DNA of 36,554 nucleotides, from the NCBI GenBank assembly GCA_029061025.1, contig JAIDSW010000221.1:1-36554 (forward strand). The letters are read 5' to 3'. The position numbers and the translations under genes were made by a program. The notes under the pieces are model-generated. The model was given only the letters and a program-made list of their open reading frames with translations, ran no database searches and had not been told where the DNA came from. This document shows positions 32,127-36,554 of this stretch, in pieces (within the stretch, counting starts at the first letter, position 1; every line of letters begins with the position of its first letter). This DNA comes from Duncaniella sp. Lineage in GTDB: Bacteria > Bacteroidota > Bacteroidia > Bacteroidales > Muribaculaceae.

Positions 32127-35100
32127 TTATTTCACGAGTACTTTCATGCCGTTGATGATGTAGACATTGCCTGCGGCGGGACGGCGTACGCGGCGGCCGT
32201 TGAGGTCAAATACCACGATTGTGCCGTTTTCGACGTCGCGGAGGATGGTGTCGATGCTGCTTGACGATTCAGTCATTTCAGCAAATACCCATGCTTCGAT
32301 GCCTTCGGTGAAGTCGGCTTCGCCTACGAAGGTTGCATAGTGGTCGTGTTTAACGGAGACTTCCACTTTCTTGCCGAGCACGTCGAGGGCGTTGAGTTCG
32401 ATGACTGCCTTGCCGTTTTCGTCGGTGGTGTATTCCTTGTCAAGCACGGTGACGGTGGCGCCGGCGATGGGTGTCTCGTTTTTAACATCGATAGCCGATA
32501 CATTGAGGGTAGCTACGGCTGCCTTGAGGGTAACGATTGAGTAAGCTTCGATGGTTTCGGTGAAATCGGCTTCGGCATCGGCGGGTTCGTAGCCGTCTTT
32601 GTAGACGGTGAAGCTGATGCTCTTGCCGAGTACTTCAAGGGCGTTGATGTTTTCGATCACTACCTGACCGTTTTCACCGGTCTGCACTTCCTGGCCCTGG
32701 AAAGTAACCCAAGCGTCGGCAACGGGTTCACCTTCTTCATCCGTTACGATAACGGTGAGCTTAGCCACAGCTGGTTTGAGGGTAGCCATAGCGTAAGCAT
32801 CCATTGTTTCAGTGAAGTCAGCTTTACCTTCGAAGGGGTCGTAGCCGTCTTTGTAGACGCGGAAGTCAACTTCGGTGCCGATTACGGCGGGTGCGTCGAG
32901 GTCGGAGATCACGGCCTGACCGTTTTCGCCGGTCTGAACCTCTTTGTCAAGTACGTAAACCCAAGCGTCGGCAATAGGTTCGCCTTCTTCGTCAGATACA
33001 ATCACGGTGAGGGTTGCCTTGGCAGCAACGAGTTCGGCGGTCACCTCGGCGTAACGTGTTTCGGCAGCGGGGATTTCAAACATTTCGTAACCGTCTTTGT
33101 AAGCTACGATCTTCTTATCATTACCGTAAGGATAGGGGAAGTAAGCAACGCCCTGAGCGTCGGTGGTCACGCCTTCCTCGCTGAAGTCATCATACATCAC
33201 CACGGCGCCTTCCACGGGTTTCTGGCCTGCGGTCACGGTAACCTTGAGAAGGTTGGGCACCTCGATGTCAAATTTCCTGGATTTATTGGCCGGGTAACTT
33301 TCCATCTTTGCATCGTAGATTACGATGTTGGCACTGCTGGGGAAGTTATAATGGCCATCCTTGAGCATACCCATGCCACTTGACCTGATGCTCCAGTTGT
33401 CGGGATAGCCAAATGATAGACCGGTAGGCTGCAACGCGATGTTACCATAGTTGGCAGTTAACATCGTGAACTTGAGGTAATAGTTCAGGCCCTCGTTGTT
33501 CTTGTAATATTCAGCATAGGGGCTGTTGGCATACGGATTGATGAGGCAGAATTTTGAGGGATTTGCCTTATTTTCCATAAGCTGAACCTTGTAGGTGGGA
33601 GTCTTGTCATCTTCAAATGCCGAGTAAAGAGCACCCACGGTATCATCGGTGAAGTCAACTTCGCCGAGGGATACCCATTCGTCTTCTACGAATGCATCCT
33701 GCTTGTAGAAGAACAGTTCGGTCAAGCCCACGATTTCATTGTCGGCGTTGAGACCTATGAAAGTAAAGTTATAGTAGCCTTCTTCATACTGTTCGCCTGC
33801 GAAATCGAAGTTGTAGACGTAGCCGGGCTGGTTGGGCTCGATGTCCTGACCTTCAGCTATGATTGCAGCGAGATCTTCATCGTCTTTGACAGAGGGAATG
33901 CTGTAGATGTCCAGACCTAACTTAACGGTGGTCACATCAGAGCCTGTATATACGCCGAATATCATCTTATTGTCGGCGCTCACGAGATTGCTTCCTGATA
34001 CCACGTTGAACGCATAGTCCTTGGCTCCGGGGAGCGAAGCGGTGAACGCAAGTGAATAATAAGCGTAAGTATCGGTAAGATATACGCCGAATGCCTCAGC
34101 CTCAAACTTGAAGTTTCCGCCCAGGAATGTGCCGGGTTCAAATTGAACAACGTGGATGTTGGATTCCTCTTCGTCGGGCTCGTATACGTTGAGTACATAC
34201 TCGGCGGTAACGCTGTTGTCAGTTCCGACGGTGTATACTACATAAGAAGCCTTGTTGTCGATCTGCTCGTAGGCCATGCCATCAGCGAGGTAGTCGGCGG
34301 GATAGATGTTGTAGAAGAGGTATTTGTTGGGGTTGCTCTTGCTCTGATATACAGGCACGTCATATGCTTCGCCTCCGGCATAGAGGAAGCCGTCGATATA
34401 CTTGCCTGTGCCGAGCTCGTTCCAGTCGCTCAAGTCGATGGCATCGGGATCGCCGGCACCGGGAAGTGATGCGATGGTCTTGTTGCAGGCAAACGAGTAG
34501 CCATAATAAGATGCTATGAGAGCACCGGCATCAAACACGAAGTTGTCCTTTATAAAAGAGCCATTCGCATCCTGCTTAATCTCAATTAGATACATTCCGT
34601 AATATGCAACGTTGGATACATATTCGGCTGAAACCTGATTTGATGCGTTTACGGTATATATTGCGTAAGAGGCCTTGCCTTCTACCGATGATACGTAACC
34701 ACCGAATTGGTCAAGATATTCTGCGGGGAAAATGTCGTAGAAGAGATATTTATTCTCGTCAGTCTTGCTCTGGTAAACGGCTACGGTATAGGGATTGGCC
34801 GACTCCTCAAACAGAGATGTAAGGGCACCGTCCTGATACTGACCGTCGCCTAAGAGGTTCCAGTCTTTCTCAAGGTCGAGGTCGCCTGTGCCGGGATCAA
34901 CGGGATCGTCGGGGGTAGTGCCTCCCACTAATTCGGTGCCTTCGGGAAGCGCGATAGTGATTTGGCCGGAATTTTTATTGCTTCCCATGAATTTGATCGA
35001 GAAGTCACCCGGAGCGAAAGTCACAGTGCCGTCATTGTATACACCATCTTTCTTCTGGCTGAGAATTATCAGACCGTCCTCGATTTCCTCGAGAGTCATG

Positions 35101-36125
35101 TCATATTCGGCAGCCACAGCCAAGGTGGTGGGATTGACGGTGAGGGTGAGATTTGACTTCTTACCATCGGCAAATTGGAACTGGTTGCCGTTAAGCCCTT
35201 TGGCTCGGTCGAGCACGCTTTCGGGATAAATGTCGGCAAGAAGGAACTTATTGCCGTTTTCCTTATTGCGGTAAGTGGCAACTTTCACGGTGGGAAGCAC
35301 GTATCGGTCATCGTCGGCAAAACCGTTGGCGGCAAAGAAGATACCGTCGGAGTACTCTGATTCGCCAATCGCCTCCCACTGGGTCAGGTCGATACCGGTA
35401 TTGGGATCGTCGGGGGTAGTGCCGCCTGCACCGATTTCCACGGGCATCACGATAGTGAATTCCTTGGAGGGGTCATGAGGCCATCTGGGATCATCCTCGG
35501 TGAAAGTGACGGTGAAAGCTTCATCGGGGAAAGTGATGGTCGAGCCATCATATGTGCCGGGTTTTTCGGCAGTGATTGTCATGTCACCGTTGTCAGGATC
35601 GTTGAGCGTGGCGTTATAATCAGCTGTTACCTGCTTGGTGGCGGGGTCGACAGTGAGAATTACATTGGTTTGTTCTCCATCTACCAGGGTATATTCGGTG
35701 TAATACTCTTCGGCATATTCATCGAGTACACTCTGCGGATAAACGTTTAGAAGAAGATACTTGTTGGCATCGGCTTTGTTCTGATAAGCATCCACGGCAT
35801 AGGGACCTATGAGAGTGGATTTGGAAAAGCCCCAAATTCCGTAGATAATGTCATCGGAGTACTGTGCCTTGCCGATCGAAGTCCATTCGTCGAGGTTTAC
35901 GGCTTTTGCCGGAACTTTCTTTAGGGCTTTTTGAGGATTCAATGCCTTGCTGCTCTGATGCTTGAGAGCGCGCGAGAGCTTCTTAACGGGAGTCTTCACG
36001 GCCTTGGCGGTTGTGACGGCCTGTGGAGTCACGTTAAGTTTTACGGCATTGCTCAATTCGCCTTTTGCCGATACTCCCATCACGGTGAGCATGGCAATCA
36101 GCAGGAATGCGCAAAATTTTTTCAT
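32127..36125 (-). CDS. Large modular secreted protein with two repeat families and C-terminal anchor
   Basis: The ATG at 36125 gives 1332 residues with a signal peptide (MKKFCAFLLIAMLTVMGVSA); a start at 36179 is rejected because it adds 18 residues before it. A lysine-rich linker covers residues 40-75. Then come five related modules of about 140-155 residues, each opening with a W-x-x-[LI]-G-x-[AG]-x-[YF]-x-D-[DG] motif, followed by a [YF]-[RQ]-[SN]-K-x-[DN]-x-N-K-[YF]-L-L/F-Y/A segment (starts near residues 78, 249, 420, 566 and 815). Four carboxypeptidase-regulatory/CnaB-like modules (about 960-1285) contain DEEGEPIADAWV and VYKDGYDPFEG. The end, FDLNGRRV followed by GNVYIINGMKVLVK, resembles the short type IX or Bacteroidales C-terminal sorting tail. 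It is probably a surface binding or adhesion protein; no catalytic motif was seen. Confidence 0.8.
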   Translation of the reverse strand: MKKFCAFLLIAMLTVMGVSAKGELSNAVKLNVTPQAVTTAKAVKTPVKKLSRALKHQSSKALNPQKALKKVPAKAVNLDEWTSIGKAQYSDDIIYGIWGFSKSTLIGPYAVDAYQNKADANKYLLLNVYPQSVLDEYAEEYYTEYTLVDGEQTNVILTVDPATKQVTADYNATLNDPDNGDMTITAEKPGTYDGSTITFPDEAFTVTFTEDDPRWPHDPSKEFTIVMPVEIGAGGTTPDDPNTGIDLTQWEAIGESEYSDGIFFAANGFADDDRYVLPTVKVATYRNKENGNKFLLADIYPESVLDRAKGLNGNQFQFADGKKSNLTLTVNPTTLAVAAEYDMTLEEIEDGLIILSQKKDGVYNDGTVTFAPGDFSIKFMGSNKNSGQITIALPEGTELVGGTTPDDPVDPGTGDLDLEKDWNLLGDGQYQDGALTSLFEESANPYTVAVYQSKTDENKYLFYDIFPAEYLDQFGGYVSSVEGKASYAIYTVNASNQVSAEYVSNVAYYGMYLIEIKQDANGSFIKDNFVFDAGALIASYYGYSFACNKTIASLPGAGDPDAIDLSDWNELGTGKYIDGFLYAGGEAYDVPVYQSKSNPNKYLFYNIYPADYLADGMAYEQIDNKASYVVYTVGTDNSVTAEYVLNVYEPDEEESNIHVVQFEPGTFLGGNFKFEAEAFGVYLTDTYAYYSLAFTASLPGAKDYAFNVVSGSNLVSADNKMIFGVYTGSDVTTVKLGLDIYSIPSVKDDEDLAAIIAEGQDIEPNQPGYVYNFDFAGEQYEEGYYNFTFIGLNADNEIVGLTELFFYKQDAFVEDEWVSLGEVDFTDDTVGALYSAFEDDKTPTYKVQLMENKANPSKFCLINPYANSPYAEYYKNNEGLNYYLKFTMLTANYGNIALQPTGLSFGYPDNWSIRSSGMGMLKDGHYNFPSSANIVIYDAKMESYPANKSRKFDIEVPNLLKVTVTAGQKPVEGAVVMYDDFSEEGVTTDAQGVAYFPYPYGNDKKIVAYKDGYEMFEIPAAETRYAEVTAELVAAKATLTVIVSDEEGEPIADAWVYVLDKEVQTGENGQAVISDLDAPAVIGTEVDFRVYKDGYDPFEGKADFTETMDAYAMATLKPAVAKLTVIVTDEEGEPVADAWVTFQGQEVQTGENGQVVIENINALEVLGKSISFTVYKDGYEPADAEADFTETIEAYSIVTLKAAVATLNVSAIDVKNETPIAGATVTVLDKEYTTDENGKAVIELNALDVLGKKVEVSVKHDHYATFVGEADFTEGIEAWVFAEMTESSSSIDTILRDVENGTIVVFDLNGRRVRRPAAGNVYIINGMKVLVK

Positions 36126-36171
36126 AATAACGTAAATTGAAATAAATAATGATTGGTAGTGATAGGGAACA

Positions 36172-36188
36172 GGTCGCACTCAGCGACC
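36172..36188 (-). promoter_or_regulatory. Small hairpin in the 5' leader of the large secreted protein
   Basis: GGTCGC and GCGACC form a 6-bp stem with a 5-nt loop between the predicted transcription start and the start codon. It may stabilise the leader. Confidence 0.4.
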
Positions 36189-36216
36189 CTACACGGCAAC
36201 ACAAGGAAAATTTTCA

Positions 36217-36247
36217 CAAATATAGTGCGTTATTGCCTAAAATCCAA
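36217..36247 (-). promoter_or_regulatory. Promoter of the large secreted protein gene
   Basis: On the minus strand TTG (36245-36247), a 20-nt spacer and TATATTTG (36217-36224) match the Bacteroidetes consensus. The leader would be about 85 nt long. Confidence 0.75.
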
Positions 36248-36354
36248 TATTTTCGCACTCTTTTATTGAAAAGTGTAACATTTTTACTTGATTTATTTTA
36301 AAAAATGCCGTTTTTCGAGCCCGAATCATGCGTTTTAATATGCCGATTTTCATA

Positions 36355-36554
36355 ATGACATGAAAATCAGAGGAAATACCCGAGGGTTGAATATAGAACG
36401 GGGGGCGCCGACCTCCGCTCCATATAATTGCCAAAAAATTTCTAAATTCTAAATTTACTTCGTTTCCCCGCTACATAATATTGCGCAGCAATTTCATCCC
36501 GGAGGGATAGACAGCTGTATAACCGCGGGTGCTTGCCACCCGTGGTGAATGCGA
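36355..36554. repeat. Non-coding right edge with hairpin-rich, repeat-like sequence
   Basis: No credible gene lies here; a 65-codon minus-strand frame (36237-36434) crosses the promoter region and is low complexity. Two hairpins stand out: ATCCC-GGA-GGGAT (36496-36508) and ACCGCGGGTG-CTTGC-CACCCGTGGT (36522-36546, 9 of 10 pairs). The base composition changes sharply from AT-rich to GC-rich at about 36400. It may be the start of a dispersed intergenic repeat cut by the window edge; this is from style only, since no second copy is present. Confidence 0.35.

Noticed and set aside
36237-36434. 65-codon minus-strand frame at the right edge
   Set aside because: It lies over the promoter of the large secreted protein gene, has an odd composition and no recognisable domain.

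Overview
The window looks like a chromosomal segment from a Bacteroidales gut bacterium, most likely Muribaculaceae-like. This rests on three things: the Bacteroidetes promoter signature (TTG/TTTG, 19-22 nt, TAnnTTTG) in front of many genes, the absence of clear Shine-Dalgarno sequences, and a gene content typical of the order (DUF4271-hemD-rnpA-yidD, DUF2723, TGS-type nucleoside kinase, Nudix-type sugar regulator, Bacteroidales C-terminal anchor). Species cannot be assigned by eye. No rRNA, tRNA or CRISPR array was seen.

Layout. 1-3548 (minus): a left-truncated GDPD-like exported protein with altered active-site residues, a NOL1/NOP2/sun rRNA methyltransferase, a hotdog thioesterase, a DUF721/DciA-like protein and recF. 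3580-3676 (minus): a complete small SRP RNA gene with its own promoter. 3827-5431 (minus): ATP-dependent PEP carboxykinase. 5758-6912 (plus): an AT-rich AAA ATPase/DUF4143 gene with its own promoter inside a perfect inverted repeat, abutting a shortened tatD. 6922-10341 (minus): housekeeping operon LOG-DUF4271-hemD-rnpA-yidD-tatD. 10374-11387 (plus): a RAYT/IS200-like transposase with a hairpin-forming leader. 11439-14640 (minus): a tightly coupled operon of three exported proteins (LPP20/FlgT-like, DUF4384, caspase-like protease) preceded by an unidentified structured RNA. 15041-18723 (minus): beta-helix lipoprotein, nucleoside kinase, rlmH. 18738-24222: a xylose catabolic cluster (Nudix regulator, xylB, xylA, xylE) with palindromic operator candidates. 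24282-26489: glycerate kinase, then a convergent YhcG-type nuclease. 26692-31783 (plus): DUF2723 membrane glycosyltransferase, polysaccharide deacetylase and queG in one operon. 31842-32009: a candidate small RNA. 32072-36247 (minus): a 1332-residue modular secreted protein. 36355-36554: a repeat-like, non-coding right edge.

How the parts work together. The xyl genes form a closed pathway (uptake by XylE, isomerisation by XylA, phosphorylation by XylB) under a probable Nudix-fold sugar sensor; the glycerate kinase is divergent and may share its operators. The caspase operon is the best candidate for an undescribed system: all three products carry signal peptides, all three genes overlap by four bases, and a 92-nt stem-closed RNA with a T-run lies directly upstream on the same strand. 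The other notable material is regulatory: near-perfect palindromes at promoters, probable leaderless transcripts, and two unidentified RNA elements.
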